Assembly (NCBI GenBank): GCA_963422565.1
Contig: OY730228.1
Span: 2,852,001-2,916,000 of the forward strand
Source: G963422565 sp963422565
Lineage (GTDB): Bacteria; Pseudomonadota; Alphaproteobacteria; MPNO01
DNA length: 64,000 nt
Reading direction: 5' to 3'
How positions within the stretch are numbered: the stretch's first letter is position 1; every line of letters begins with the position of its first letter. Of the stretch, positions 25,589 to 37,470 are shown one piece after another. A model generated the notes under the pieces. That model did no database searches. It saw nothing but the letters and a program-made list of their open reading frames with translations, and was not told the origin of the DNA. Both the position numbers and the translations under genes were made by a program.

Positions 25589-28330
25589 ATGCCCGCCGCC
25601 GACCCGTTCACGGAGGGCGCATCCGACACGGTGCTGGCCGTCGGACATGCGACGGCCGTATTGCTGGAGACCGGCGGCGCGCCTCGGGAACTGCCGCTTG
25701 CCGCCGCTGCGGCGGCGGTTCGGGGCGGGCTGGTTCCGGTTCTGTGCCACCGCCGGGCGGTCGCGCGGCGGCTCGGGCTGGAAGTCTTTCCGGCCCGCGA
25801 TCTGCTTGAGCTGTTCGCCTTCGTCCGGCCCGCGGAACCCTGCCTGCCCACCGTCGGCGGTGTTGCCGACGCGCTGGAGCTTCCGCGTCCGGCGTCGCTC
25901 GCCGAGGGCGCCGGGACCCTCGCCGCGGCCGCGCGCCGCCTGCTGTCGGATCTCGCCGAGACCGATGCCGAGGACCGCGCCGAGGCGACCGTCGTCGCGA
26001 CAGCAATGGCCGGCGGCGGATGGCCCTGGGCGCGCGCCGTCCGCGCCGCGCTCGGCGCGGACGGGGGCCCGGTGCGCGATGCGGCCGGCCTCCGGGTCTG
26101 GAACCGTCTCTCCGAGATATCCGAGCACGCACCGGAACCGCCGGCAGGGTCGCGGGCGGTCGCGCCGGGCGATGCGCGGCAACGGCTCGCGCGGCTGCTC
26201 GGGGCGGCGGCCGAGGACCGGCCGGGCCAGGCCGATTTCGCCGCGGCGCTGACCGCCGCCTTCGCGCCGCGTGATTCCGGAGAGGCCCCGGCCGCGGTGA
26301 TCGCCGAGGCCGGGACCGGGGTCGGTAAGACGCTCGGCTATATCGCTCCTGCCAGCCTGTGGGCCGAGCGCAACGGCGGTCCCGTCTGGATCAGCACCTA
26401 TACGCGCAATCTGCAGCGGCAGATCGACGCCGAGCTCGACCGGCTCCACGCGGATCCGGTCCTCAAGCGGCGCAAGGTTGTGATCCGCAAAGGACGGGAG
26501 AACTATCTCTGCCTGCTCAACCTGGAGGACGCGGTCGATCGGCTGGACATGTTCTCCGGCGACGCGGTCTCGCTCGGCCTCATGGCGCGCTGGGCCGCGC
26601 GGACCCGCGACGGGGACATGGTCGGCGGCGACTTCCCGGCCTGGCTGGCCGACCTGCTGGGATACCGGCGCACGCTCGGCCTGGCCGACCGGCGCGGCGA
26701 GTGCATCTACTCGGCCTGCGCGCATTACCGGAAATGCTTCATCGAGCGCACGGTCCGCCGCGCGCGGCGCGCCGATATCGTGGTCGCCAACCATGCCCTG
26801 GTGATGACCCAGGCCGCGCTCGGCGGGCTCGATGACGGGTTCGTCCCGAGCCGGCTCGTCTTCGACGAGGGGCATCATCTGTTCGACGCCGCCGACGGCG
26901 CCTTCTCGGCCCGGCTGTCGGGTCAGGAGACCGCCGACCTGCGGCTCTGGCTGCTCGGCTCCGAGACTGCGGGGCGGCGCCGGGCGCGCGGGCTGGCGCG
27001 GCGGATCGTGGACATCGCCGTCGGCGACGAGGCGGTGAGCCGTCTCGGCGAGCTGCTGTCGGCGGCGGCGGTCCTACCCGGCGGCGGCTGGCGGCAGCGG
27101 CTGGCCGACGGTCGGCCGCGCGGGCCTGCGGAGGCGTTTCTCGCCGTCGTCCGTCGCCAGGTGCTGGCGCGCGCCGACGGGCGCGGCCGCTACGAACTGG
27201 AGACCGAGCCGCGACCGCCGGCGGACGGGCTGCTCGAGGCGGCGTCGGCATTCGAGACGGCGCTCGGCGCGCTGATCGCGCCGACCCGGGCGCTGGCGGC
27301 GCGACTCGCTGCGCTGCTCGCCGAGCGCGCGGAGACGTTCGACACGCCGACCCGCAACCGCGTCGAGGCCGTCGCGCGCGGGCTCGCCCGGCGGCTGGAT
27401 GGCCAGCTCCTGCCCTGGCAAGCGATGCTGCGGGGACTGCCCGAGGAGCCGCCCGAGAGCGTCGTCGACTGGCTCTCGGTGGGTCGCGGCGACGGGCGCG
27501 ACGCCGATGTCGGCATGCACCGCCATTGGGTGGACCCGTCGCTGCCCTTCGCTGCCCATGTCGCGAGCGCGGCGCACGGTATGGTTGTCACCTCGGCGAC
27601 GCTCCGCGACGGCACCGGCGATGCCGAGCGCGACTGGCGGGCCGCCGAGGCACGAACCGGCATGGTGCATCTCGCCGCGCCGGCGGTCCGCGTCGCGACC
27701 CCCTCCCCCTTCGACTATGCGCGCCTCGCCCGGGTGCTGCTGGTCACCGATGTCCGAAGGGACGATCCGGACCAAGTGGCGGGCGCCTATCGGGCGCTGA
27801 TGACCGCCGCCGGCGGCGGCGCGCTGGGACTTTTCACGGCGATCTCGCGGCTCCGCGATGTGCATGAGCGCATCGCTGCGAAGCTGGAAGCCGACGGACT
27901 CACGCTACTCGCCCAGCATGTCGACAATCTCGACACCGCGAGCCTGGTCGACATCTTCCGGGCGGAGGAGGACTGGTGCCTGCTGGGAACCGACGCGGTG
28001 CGCGACGGCGTCGATGTGCCCGGGCGCTCGCTGAGACTCATCGTCTTCGACCGGGTGCCCTGGCCGCGACCGTCGATCCTCCACCGCGCCCGCCGGGCGC
28101 AAGCGGGGCAGGGCGGGCATGACGACATGCTGGCCAGGCTGCGTCTCAAACAGGCCTTCGGCCGGCTGGTGCGCCGTGCCGACGACCGCGGCGTCTTCGT
28201 CCTGCTCGACCGGTCCATGCCCTCGCGGCTGCTCGGCGCCTTCCCGTCCGAGGTGCCGGCAGCGCGCGTCGGCCTCGCCGAGGCGGTCGCTCGGACCCGC
28301 GGCTTCCTCGCGGCGGACGGACGGGGCTGA
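25589..28330 (+). CDS. ATP-dependent DNA helicase, DinG/XPD type
   Basis: A 913-residue superfamily 2 helicase. It has an N-terminal domain of about 230 residues that was not recognised, Walker A in AEAGTGVGKTLGY, and TYTRNLQRQID (motif Ia). Four cysteines fit an iron-sulfur cluster (NYLCLLN and GECIYSACAHYRKCF). The DEGHH box is motif II, VVTSATLRDG is motif III, and the helicase C-terminal domain ends with LKQAFGRLVRRADDRG. DinG/YoaA-type enzymes unwind 5'-3' at stalled forks and R-loops. The start at 25589 is preferred; the open frame begins at 25514. It is longer than E. coli DinG because of the extra N-terminal region. Confidence 0.88.
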   Translation: MPAADPFTEGASDTVLAVGHATAVLLETGGAPRELPLAAAAAAVRGGLVPVLCHRRAVARRLGLEVFPARDLLELFAFVRPAEPCLPTVGGVADALELPRPASLAEGAGTLAAAARRLLSDLAETDAEDRAEATVVATAMAGGGWPWARAVRAALGADGGPVRDAAGLRVWNRLSEISEHAPEPPAGSRAVAPGDARQRLARLLGAAAEDRPGQADFAAALTAAFAPRDSGEAPAAVIAEAGTGVGKTLGYIAPASLWAERNGGPVWISTYTRNLQRQIDAELDRLHADPVLKRRKVVIRKGRENYLCLLNLEDAVDRLDMFSGDAVSLGLMARWAARTRDGDMVGGDFPAWLADLLGYRRTLGLADRRGECIYSACAHYRKCFIERTVRRARRADIVVANHALVMTQAALGGLDDGFVPSRLVFDEGHHLFDAADGAFSARLSGQETADLRLWLLGSETAGRRRARGLARRIVDIAVGDEAVSRLGELLSAAAVLPGGGWRQRLADGRPRGPAEAFLAVVRRQVLARADGRGRYELETEPRPPADGLLEAASAFETALGALIAPTRALAARLAALLAERAETFDTPTRNRVEAVARGLARRLDGQLLPWQAMLRGLPEEPPESVVDWLSVGRGDGRDADVGMHRHWVDPSLPFAAHVASAAHGMVVTSATLRDGTGDAERDWRAAEARTGMVHLAAPAVRVATPSPFDYARLARVLLVTDVRRDDPDQVAGAYRALMTAAGGGALGLFTAISRLRDVHERIAAKLEADGLTLLAQHVDNLDTASLVDIFRAEEDWCLLGTDAVRDGVDVPGRSLRLIVFDRVPWPRPSILHRARRAQAGQGGHDDMLARLRLKQAFGRLVRRADDRGVFVLLDRSMPSRLLGAFPSEVPAARVGLAEAVARTRGFLAADGRG

Positions 28331-28401
28331 CCTCGCGGCTGGAAATCGCCGGGCCGCCGGCGCAAGATGCGGCGATCGGCGGCGCAGAGCGGGAGTGGGC
28401 G

Positions 28402-29196
28402 ATGGCGGTCTTCGACGCGGTCTCGATCGAGAGGCTCTTCCGGATCGATGGCGACGGTGCGTTCGTTACCGGCGGCGGCGCCGGGCTGGGGCGGATCGCG
28501 GCGATCGCGCTCGCCGGAGCGGGCGCCCATGTCGCGGTGACCGATATCGACGAGGCGGCAGCTGCGCGGGTTGCGGCGGAGATCCGCGAGGCCGGGGGCG
28601 TTGCCGAGCCGTTCCGGCTCGATGTCGCCGACCGCAAACGGATCGACGAGGTGATCGACCGGGCGGCCGAGCGGTTCGGCGGGCTGCAGATCCTCGTCAA
28701 CAATGCCGGGATCGCCCGGCGCGGGCCGACCGAGACCCTGCCCGACGCGGACTGGGACGCGGTCGTCGAGGTCAACATGACCGCGCCCTTCGTCTGCGCC
28801 CGCGCCGCCGCCCGCCACATGCTGCCCCGGCGCGACGGCCGGATCATCTCGCTCGCTTCGATCATGGGCTACCGCGGCAACCCGATCTTCCCCCATCTGC
28901 CCTATCAGGCGACCAAGGGCGCGATCGTCAACATGACGCGCGCGCTCGCGGTCGAGTGGGCGCCGCACGGGATCCGGGTCAACGCGGTCGCGCCGACCTT
29001 CTTCTACACCAATCTCGGCGCCGACATGCGCCGGCGCCGACCGGAGGTGGTGGCGCAGATCGAAGCGCGCACCCCGCTCGGCCGCTTCGGAGAGCCCGAG
29101 GAGCTGGCCGGCGGGATTCTCTATCTGGCGAGCAGGGCGTCGGCGATGGTCACCGGCCATACGCTGGCAATCGACGGCGGCTGGCTCGCGCTGTAA
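28402..29196 (+). CDS. SDR family oxidoreductase
   Basis: A 264-residue classical short-chain dehydrogenase. The cofactor motif is VTGGGAGLGRIAAIALAG (TGxxxGxG), acidic residues after DI in the second strand suggest NAD preference, NNAGIA is present, and the active site is Ser (SLASIMG) with YQATK. The end VTGHTLAIDGGWLA is typical. GGAG precedes the ATG. It lies 71 nt after the helicase and is convergent with the CoxM-like gene. Glucose-, gluconate- and 3-oxoacyl-type substrates are all possible. Confidence 0.88.
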   Translation: MAVFDAVSIERLFRIDGDGAFVTGGGAGLGRIAAIALAGAGAHVAVTDIDEAAAARVAAEIREAGGVAEPFRLDVADRKRIDEVIDRAAERFGGLQILVNNAGIARRGPTETLPDADWDAVVEVNMTAPFVCARAAARHMLPRRDGRIISLASIMGYRGNPIFPHLPYQATKGAIVNMTRALAVEWAPHGIRVNAVAPTFFYTNLGADMRRRRPEVVAQIEARTPLGRFGEPEELAGGILYLASRASAMVTGHTLAIDGGWLAL

Positions 29197-29226
29197 CGCC
29201 GGCGCTACAGCCCGGACACGCGCCGG

Positions 29227-30027
29227 TCAGGCGCAGCCGCGGACCGCATCCTCCGTCAGGACCCCGATCAGATGGGCGCGGTAGGCCGCGCTGCCATGCA
29301 GATCGGTCGTGAGCCCGTCCGCCGGCAGCGCGAGACCGGCGATCGCCGCCGGGCCGAAATCGCGCATCAGCGCCCGTTCGAAGGCGCGGACGCGGAACAC
29401 CGAGCGCGCCGCGCCGGTCACCGCCACCCGAACCTCGCCGCCGGCGTGCCGGGCGACGAAGACCCCGACGATGGAGAAGCGCGAGGCCGGGTTGGGAAAC
29501 TTCCGATAGGCCGCGCGTTCGGGAAAGGGAAAGCGGACTTCGGTGATCAGCTCGCCCTCGGCGAGCGCCGTCTCGAACAGCCCCTCGAAGAATGCGTCCG
29601 CCGCGATCGCCCGGCGGTCGGTGACGATCTCGGCCCCGAGCCCGAGCGCCGCCGCCGGATAGCAGGCCGCCGGATCGTTGTTGGCGAGAGAGCCCCCGAT
29701 GGTGCCGCGGTTGCGGACCAGGGGGTCGCCGATTCCCCCGGCGAGATCGGCGAGCGCCGGAATCGCCGCGGCGAGCGCGGCCGATGCGGCGACTTCGGCA
29801 TGGCGCGTCATCGCCCCGACGACTACCCGGTCGGGCGCGATGTCGATGTGTGCGAGCCCCGCGACATCGTTCAGATCGACCAGATCGCCGGGGGCGGCGA
29901 GACGGTGCTTCATCACCGGGACCAGGCTCATGCCCCCGGCCAGCGGCCGCGCGTCTCCGCCGGCGCCGGTCAGCGCGGCCTGGGCCTCCTCGATGGTCTC
30001 GGGACGGTGATAGCGAAAGGGGTACAT
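29227..30027 (-). CDS. FAD-binding medium subunit of a molybdenum hydroxylase (CoxM-like)
   Basis: A 266-residue medium subunit of the CO dehydrogenase/xanthine dehydrogenase family. FAD contacts are in AGGMSLVPVMKHRLA and NRGTIGGSLANNDPA; the C-terminal CO_deh_flav_C domain covers about 165-266. It normally joins a CoxL and a CoxS subunit, but none lies nearby. The only candidates in the window are the frameshifted CoxL at 10410 and the IorAB pair, over 13 kb away. The start at 30027 gives MYPFRYHRPETIEEA with GAGGGCAG upstream; the open frame continues upstream without a domain. Confidence 0.9.
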   Translation of the reverse strand: MYPFRYHRPETIEEAQAALTGAGGDARPLAGGMSLVPVMKHRLAAPGDLVDLNDVAGLAHIDIAPDRVVVGAMTRHAEVAASAALAAAIPALADLAGGIGDPLVRNRGTIGGSLANNDPAACYPAAALGLGAEIVTDRRAIAADAFFEGLFETALAEGELITEVRFPFPERAAYRKFPNPASRFSIVGVFVARHAGGEVRVAVTGAARSVFRVRAFERALMRDFGPAAIAGLALPADGLTTDLHGSAAYRAHLIGVLTEDAVRGCA

Positions 30028-30661
30028 CTGCCCTCGCCGAAGGCTGCCGCGCCGCCCACGCTCGATGGCGGCCCGGAACCGTAGCCCGCACCGCCCGGCC
30101 GTTCCAGCCCGCGTCCGGGTTCGGGGCTTCGAGGATACGAGGTTCGTTGCGTTCGCTTCCCGGACCGTCTCATGACCGGAACCATTCCACCCATCGGCCC
30201 TGCGGAAGTTGGCGGTGATGCGTTGCCGGCATTCGAGGGCTGAAATGGTCTCGCGTTGGCGCTGTCCGAGCGGCCGCTCGACCGTGGTCAAGCCCGACAC
30301 CATGCGTGACGCTTCGGGGGGCCCGGATGTGGCGGCAGTCGTGGATACGGACGCCAGGCGACCCGGCTTCCTCGCGGACGCCGCACCGGAGCGCGTAGAG
30401 CCTGTCGGATGCGGGACCCTGACGGAAATGCGCGAGCGGCAGTGATGGGCGGCAACTCCGACATGTCGATCGGGACCGAAAGATTCTCGCATTTTGCGAT
30501 GGAGAACTTCCCCGTTGGGGTATGCGATCGTCGCGCCGGGCGCAGTTCTGGCGAGACGACCCGGTTCCCGCAGCGGACGGGCGACACCGTTGTCGCTCTG
30601 GCCGGGTGCGGCGCTCGGGGATAGACTGTCGGGGTAGGGCGACAGCCGAAGGGGATTCGCG
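30028..30661. other. 634-nt intergenic region between divergent genes
   Basis: This gap lies between the divergent CoxM-like and P450 genes. The frames that stay open here show no recognisable domain and no good ribosome site, and none is convincing as a gene. It presumably carries both promoters. AAGGGGATTCGCG just before 30662 is the P450 ribosome site. No tRNA, clear terminator or strong repeat was seen. Confidence 0.5.
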
Positions 30662-31939
<1,278 letters not shown>

Positions 31940-31983
31940 CGGCGAGGCGCCGCCGCGCCCGGCCCCCTCGATATCGCGCCGGG

Positions 31984-33746
<1,763 letters not shown>

Positions 33747-33750
<4 letters not shown>

Positions 33751-35051
33751 CGCCCGGCCGGAGCGGCGGCGAGATGGCTGCGGGCGAGCCGCTTTCCTTC
33801 CTCGACCGCGGGCTGGTCGAAGGGATCGACCCCGAACAGCCGCGCCGCCAATATCGTCTCCAGCATGAAATGCATCATCAGCGCCCCCATCGTCCGTTCG
33901 TCGAGCCGGCGGAGGGCGATGACTCGGACCGGCCGGCCGCGGCGGACCAGCGTTTCGATCGTCGCCCGCTGCTCGGCCTCCATGAGGGCGCCGATGCGCC
34001 GCCCGGCGAGATAGGCGAGTTCGGGATCTGCGGCGAGGCCGGCCGGAATCTCCGGCCCCGCATCCCGACGATCGAGGGTGAGGATCGTGTAGGCCTTGTC
34101 CGCCGGGCCGTCGAGATAGAGTTGCAGCTGGCTGTGCTGATCGGTGACCCCGAGCGCCGGCGCCGGGGTGGTGCCGCGCCCGTCCTTGCCGAGGCTCTCG
34201 GCCCAGAGCTGGCGGTGCCAGTCGGCGAAGGGGGCGAGCCGGTCGGCATAGGGCATGAGAACCGCGACCGCCGTGCCGCGGTGCCGCGCGAGCGCTACCG
34301 CGACCGCCGCGCCTCGCGCCGGGGCCGTCTCCTCCGGCACCGCCCTGGCGAGGATCGGTGCCAGCGCTTCCGCTGCCCCGGCGCGGAGCGCGGCGATGTC
34401 GAGCCCGGCGACCGCCGCCGGCAGCAGCCCGACCAGGGAGAGCGCCGAATAGCGCCCGCCGACCGCCGGCGGATGGTCGAGCACGGTCATGCCCTGGGCG
34501 GCGGCGACGCGGCGGAGCGGCGAATCGCCGGGCTGGGTGACCGCGATCGCGTGGTCGGCGGCGCGGCACCCGCTTTCGCCGAGCCAGGCGATGCAGACCA
34601 AGAGCTGGGCCAGCGTCTCGGCGGTCGCCCCGGACTTGGAGACCGCGAGTATCCCGCTGCGTGCCGGATCGAGCGCCTCCAGGGCCGCCGCCAGCGTGTC
34701 GGGGTCGATATTGTCGAGGATGCGGAGGCGCGGGGCGCCGGGCGCCGGCCCGAACCCGCGCTCGGCGAGCGCGCAGAGTGCCTTGGCCCCGAGGCTTGCC
34801 CCACCGATACCGATCAGCAGCACATCGTCGAAACGCGCTCGCCAGCGTTCGGCGAGAGCGGCGAGCGCCGTCAGATCGTCGCGGCGTTCGGGGAGACGCA
34901 GGAGCGGTAGGCCGCCCGCGCGATGCGCTTCGGCGAGCTCGACCAGTGCCGGGCGCGTCGCCGCCAGCATTTCCTCGAAGAGGGGCCGCGCAAGCCCCTG
35001 CGCGCCGACCGCCTCGGCGAAACAGCCCGTCAGATCCTGCCGGTAGGGCAT
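33747..35051 (-). CDS. pgi: Glucose-6-phosphate isomerase
   Basis: A 434-residue short-type phosphoglucose isomerase interconverting glucose 6-phosphate and fructose 6-phosphate. Conserved parts: LLIGIGGASLGAKAL, LAVSKSGATAETLAQL (phosphate binding), GGRYSALSLVGLLP, and GKDGRGTTPAPALGVTDQHSQ near the active site. The length is closer to Bacillus-type than to the 550-residue E. coli enzyme. It is coupled to mutL by an ATGA overlap. Confidence 0.93.
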
Positions 35052-35224
35052 GGCTCCGAGAGTATCCGCAACGCCGCGCCGGGAGAAGGCGGAGATGCCG
35101 CGGCTCCCGACATCGAAGCGTTCCCCTGGCGTTCCTGCTATGCTGTGGGCGGACGTCCCGCCCGCGCGTCCGTTCGGCGGCGCGGCGAGTCGGGGTGGCG
35201 GATGTTCCAGAAGGTGAGACCGGC

Positions 35225-35716
35225 ATGATCGAACGCGTCGTCTCGGGTGGACAGACGGGGGTTGACCGCGGCGCGCTGGAGGCCGCGCTCGCCGCCGGTG
35301 CCGGCTGCGGCGGTTGGTGCCCGCGCGGCCGCCGCGCCGAGGACGGGGCGATCCCCGCCCGCTACCCGCTCAAGGAGACGTCGACCAGCCGCTATATCGA
35401 GCGCACCCGCCGCAACGTCCGCGACTCCGACGGGACGCTGCTGCTCGGTCCCGGCGCGCCCGAGGGCGGGACCGCAGCGACGCTCGCCTGCGCCCTCCGC
35501 CTCGGGCGCCCGCATCTCGTCGTCGACATGTGCGCGACGGAGGACGAAGAGGCCGCCGCCCGCATCGTTTCCTGGGTCCGCGCCGAGGGTATCCGCGTGC
35601 TCAACGTGGCCGGCCCCCGCGCCAGCGGCTGGGCGGCGGGCGAGGAGCGCGCCCGCGCGGTCGTCGGGGCCGTGCTCGCCGCCCTTGCTGACACCCCAAG
35701 ACTCAATTCCGGTTGA
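35225..35716 (+). CDS. Putative molybdenum carrier protein (PF12694-like)
   Basis: A 163-residue protein resembling the putative molybdenum carrier family, a Rossmann-like fold related to molybdenum cofactor carriers. It opens ERVVSGGQTGVDRGALEAAL and contains GGWCPRGRRAEDG, YIERTRRNVRDSDGTLLLG and GGTAATLACA, the family landmarks. The start at 35225 follows AAGGTGAG. The last residues overlap a decayed toxin-antitoxin remnant. The name rests on family annotation. Molybdenum hydroxylases elsewhere in the window make a cofactor role attractive but unproven. Confidence 0.82.
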   Translation: MIERVVSGGQTGVDRGALEAALAAGAGCGGWCPRGRRAEDGAIPARYPLKETSTSRYIERTRRNVRDSDGTLLLGPGAPEGGTAATLACALRLGRPHLVVDMCATEDEEAAARIVSWVRAEGIRVLNVAGPRASGWAAGEERARAVVGAVLAALADTPRLNSG

Positions 35717-35802
35717 GGCTGGAGACCGTGACCGGAAACGGGCGGCCCGTTGTCGATATCGCGGATCGGGACGCGCTCTACGATACGATCGACCGGCCGT
35801 GA
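35692..35802 (+). pseudogene. VapB-type antitoxin remnant (C-terminal part)
   Basis: 36 codons without a start spell a tail typical of VapB-type antitoxins: FRLRLETVTGNGRP, then VVDIADRDALYDTIDRP. In intact VapB proteins the equivalent end is RPGVDLDDRDALYD-like and directly precedes a PIN toxin. The N-terminal DNA-binding part is missing: a stop at 35689 closes the frame and the molybdenum-carrier gene occupies the upstream sequence. Its TGA overlaps the next start (GTGA), as in living vapBC operons. Confidence 0.55.
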
Positions 35803-35909
35803 TCGCGGTCGACGCCAACGTTCCGGTCCATGCGCTGGGCCGCCCGCGCCGACGCTCCGTTCGAGCGTCATGGCCTGCGCTCTCGGAATGGGAAACGCAG
35901 CCGGAATAA
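35799..35909 (+). pseudogene. VapC-type PIN toxin remnant (N-terminal part)
   Basis: The GTG at 35799 opens MIAVDANVPVHALGRPRRR, the N-terminus of PIN-domain ribonucleases, including the first catalytic Asp in VDAN. The frame then loses similarity and stops at 35909 after 36 residues, whereas intact VapC toxins are 125-140 residues. With the overlapping antitoxin tail it forms the scar of a vapBC module. It is very unlikely to be functional. Confidence 0.55.
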
Positions 35910-35965
35910 GATACTGATTTATAATTGTTATTTTCAATATCTTGCGTATTGTCATCGGTTTTCTG
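35905..35965. other. AT-rich island
   Basis: About 60 nt (AAGATACTGATTTATAATTG and onward) are strikingly AT-rich against a GC-rich background. AAGATA (35908-35913) and TATCTT (35938-35943) form a short inverted repeat. It directly follows the decayed PIN toxin. The remaining gap up to 36237 shows no gene, so the 520-nt interval looks like a degraded insertion scar. Confidence 0.4.
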
Positions 35966-36237
35966 CCGGGCCGGATGGCGGACCATCGCCTGCAATACCC
36001 AGCCACGCGCCACCGCCCGTTCGAAATCTTCGGCCGGTCTGTCGGCGACGGCCCCACCGAACGCCCCGCCGGGACCCGCGCGGCATCGCCCGATGTCGCG
36101 AACATTCGGTACGGAACCCCCGCACCCGACCGCAATGGTCGTTCCGAACCGTAGCGAAGGGCGGAAACATCTTCGGTAGCGCCCGCCATATGGCGAGACC
36201 GCTCGCGCGTTTCGGGTCAGGCCCCAAGATGCGCCGG

Positions 36238-37461
36238 TTAGATCACCCCGCCGTCGCGGAGCGCGGCGATCTTGGTGCTGCCGAATCCCAGGAGGTCGGC
36301 CAGGACATCTTCGGTATGTTGGCCGAGCAGCGGCGCTGCCGCGCCGTATTCGTGCGGGTGGTCGACGAAACGGATGGGGTTGGCGACGCCCGGCACGCGC
36401 CCGGCGGTCGGGTGGGGAAGTTCGATCCTGGTCCCGCGCTGCCCGGTCTGCGGGTCGGCGAAGACCTGGGCAAGATCGTTGATCGGCCCGCAGGGAACGC
36501 CTTCGGGTTCCAAGGCGGCAAGCCAGTCCGCGCGAGACCGTTCGGCCATGATCTCGGCGATCCGGGGGATGAGCGCGCCGCGATTGGCGACCCGCCGGGC
36601 ATTGCTGGCAAAGCGCGGGTCTCGCGAGAGCTGGGGCCGGTCGGCGACCCGGCAGAAGCGTGCGAACTGCCGGTCGTTGCCGATGGCGAGAATCACATGG
36701 TCGTCGGCTGTCTTGAAGGCCTGATACGGCACCACGTTGGGATGCGCGTTGCCCATGCGCTGCGGCGCCTCGCCGGTCGCGAGATAGTTCATCGCCTGGT
36801 TCGCGGTTGCGGCGACGGTCACGTCGAACAGCGCCATGTCGATATGGCGACCCCGCCCGCTGCGCGCGCGTTCGCGAACCGCGGCGAGGGCGGCGACGGT
36901 CGTGTACAGACCGGTCAGCACGTCCGACAGAGCGACGCCGATTTTCTGCGGGCCGCCGCCGGGGGTGCCGTCCGGCTCGCCGGTGATCGACATGAAGCCG
37001 CCCATCGCCTGGATCATGAAATCGTAGCCTGCGCGGTGGCGGTAGGGTCCGGTCTGACCGAATCCGGTGATCGAGCAATAGATCAGCCCCGGGTTGACCG
37101 CCGCGAGATCGTCATAGCCGAGCCCGTACTGCGCCAGCCCGCCGACCTTGTAGTTCTCGATCAGGATATCGGACTTCCGGGCGAGCGCCCGCACGATGCG
37201 CTGGCCGCGCGGGTCGGCGAGGTTGAGGGTAATCGACTTCTTGCCCCGGTTGGCGCAGTGGAAATAGGCGGCCTCCGCGGTCTCGCCGCCGTTCTCGCCG
37301 GCGATGAAGGGCGGACCCCATCCCCGCGTGTCGTCGCCGGTTCCCGGACGTTCGACCTTGATGACCTCGGCCCCGAGATCGGCCATTGTCTGGGCTGCCC
37401 AGGGGCCGGCCAGGATGCGGCTGAGATCGAGGACGCGGAGCCCGGAGAGCGGCCCGCCCAT
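36238..37461 (-). CDS. CaiB/BaiF family (family III) CoA-transferase
   Basis: A 407-residue family III CoA-transferase. The N-terminus is GLRVLDLSRILAGPWAAQTM, followed by DLGAEVIKVERPGTGDDTRGWGPP and NRGKKSITLNLADPRGQ. The predicted catalytic aspartate is the last residue of HIDMALFD. It follows the glutaryl-CoA-dehydrogenase-like gene by 9 nt on the same strand. That pairing suggests it activates glutarate with a CoA donor such as succinyl-CoA, as in lysine or glutarate breakdown. This is inference from context. Confidence 0.9.
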   Translation of the reverse strand: MGGPLSGLRVLDLSRILAGPWAAQTMADLGAEVIKVERPGTGDDTRGWGPPFIAGENGGETAEAAYFHCANRGKKSITLNLADPRGQRIVRALARKSDILIENYKVGGLAQYGLGYDDLAAVNPGLIYCSITGFGQTGPYRHRAGYDFMIQAMGGFMSITGEPDGTPGGGPQKIGVALSDVLTGLYTTVAALAAVRERARSGRGRHIDMALFDVTVAATANQAMNYLATGEAPQRMGNAHPNVVPYQAFKTADDHVILAIGNDRQFARFCRVADRPQLSRDPRFASNARRVANRGALIPRIAEIMAERSRADWLAALEPEGVPCGPINDLAQVFADPQTGQRGTRIELPHPTAGRVPGVANPIRFVDHPHEYGAAAPLLGQHTEDVLADLLGFGSTKIAALRDGGVI

Positions 37462-37470
37462 CGCCTGCGC

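Noticed and set aside
30028..30661. Several open frames of 65-155 codons between the CoxM-like gene and P450
   Set aside because: None has a recognisable domain, ribosome site or plausible composition; GC-rich DNA gives such frames by chance.
33751..35226. Long minus-strand open frame joined to mutL
   Set aside because: It is an antisense-free shadow of pgi in another frame: arginine- and alanine-rich, no domain. pgi has full family similarity, and mutL has a clear start at 33750.
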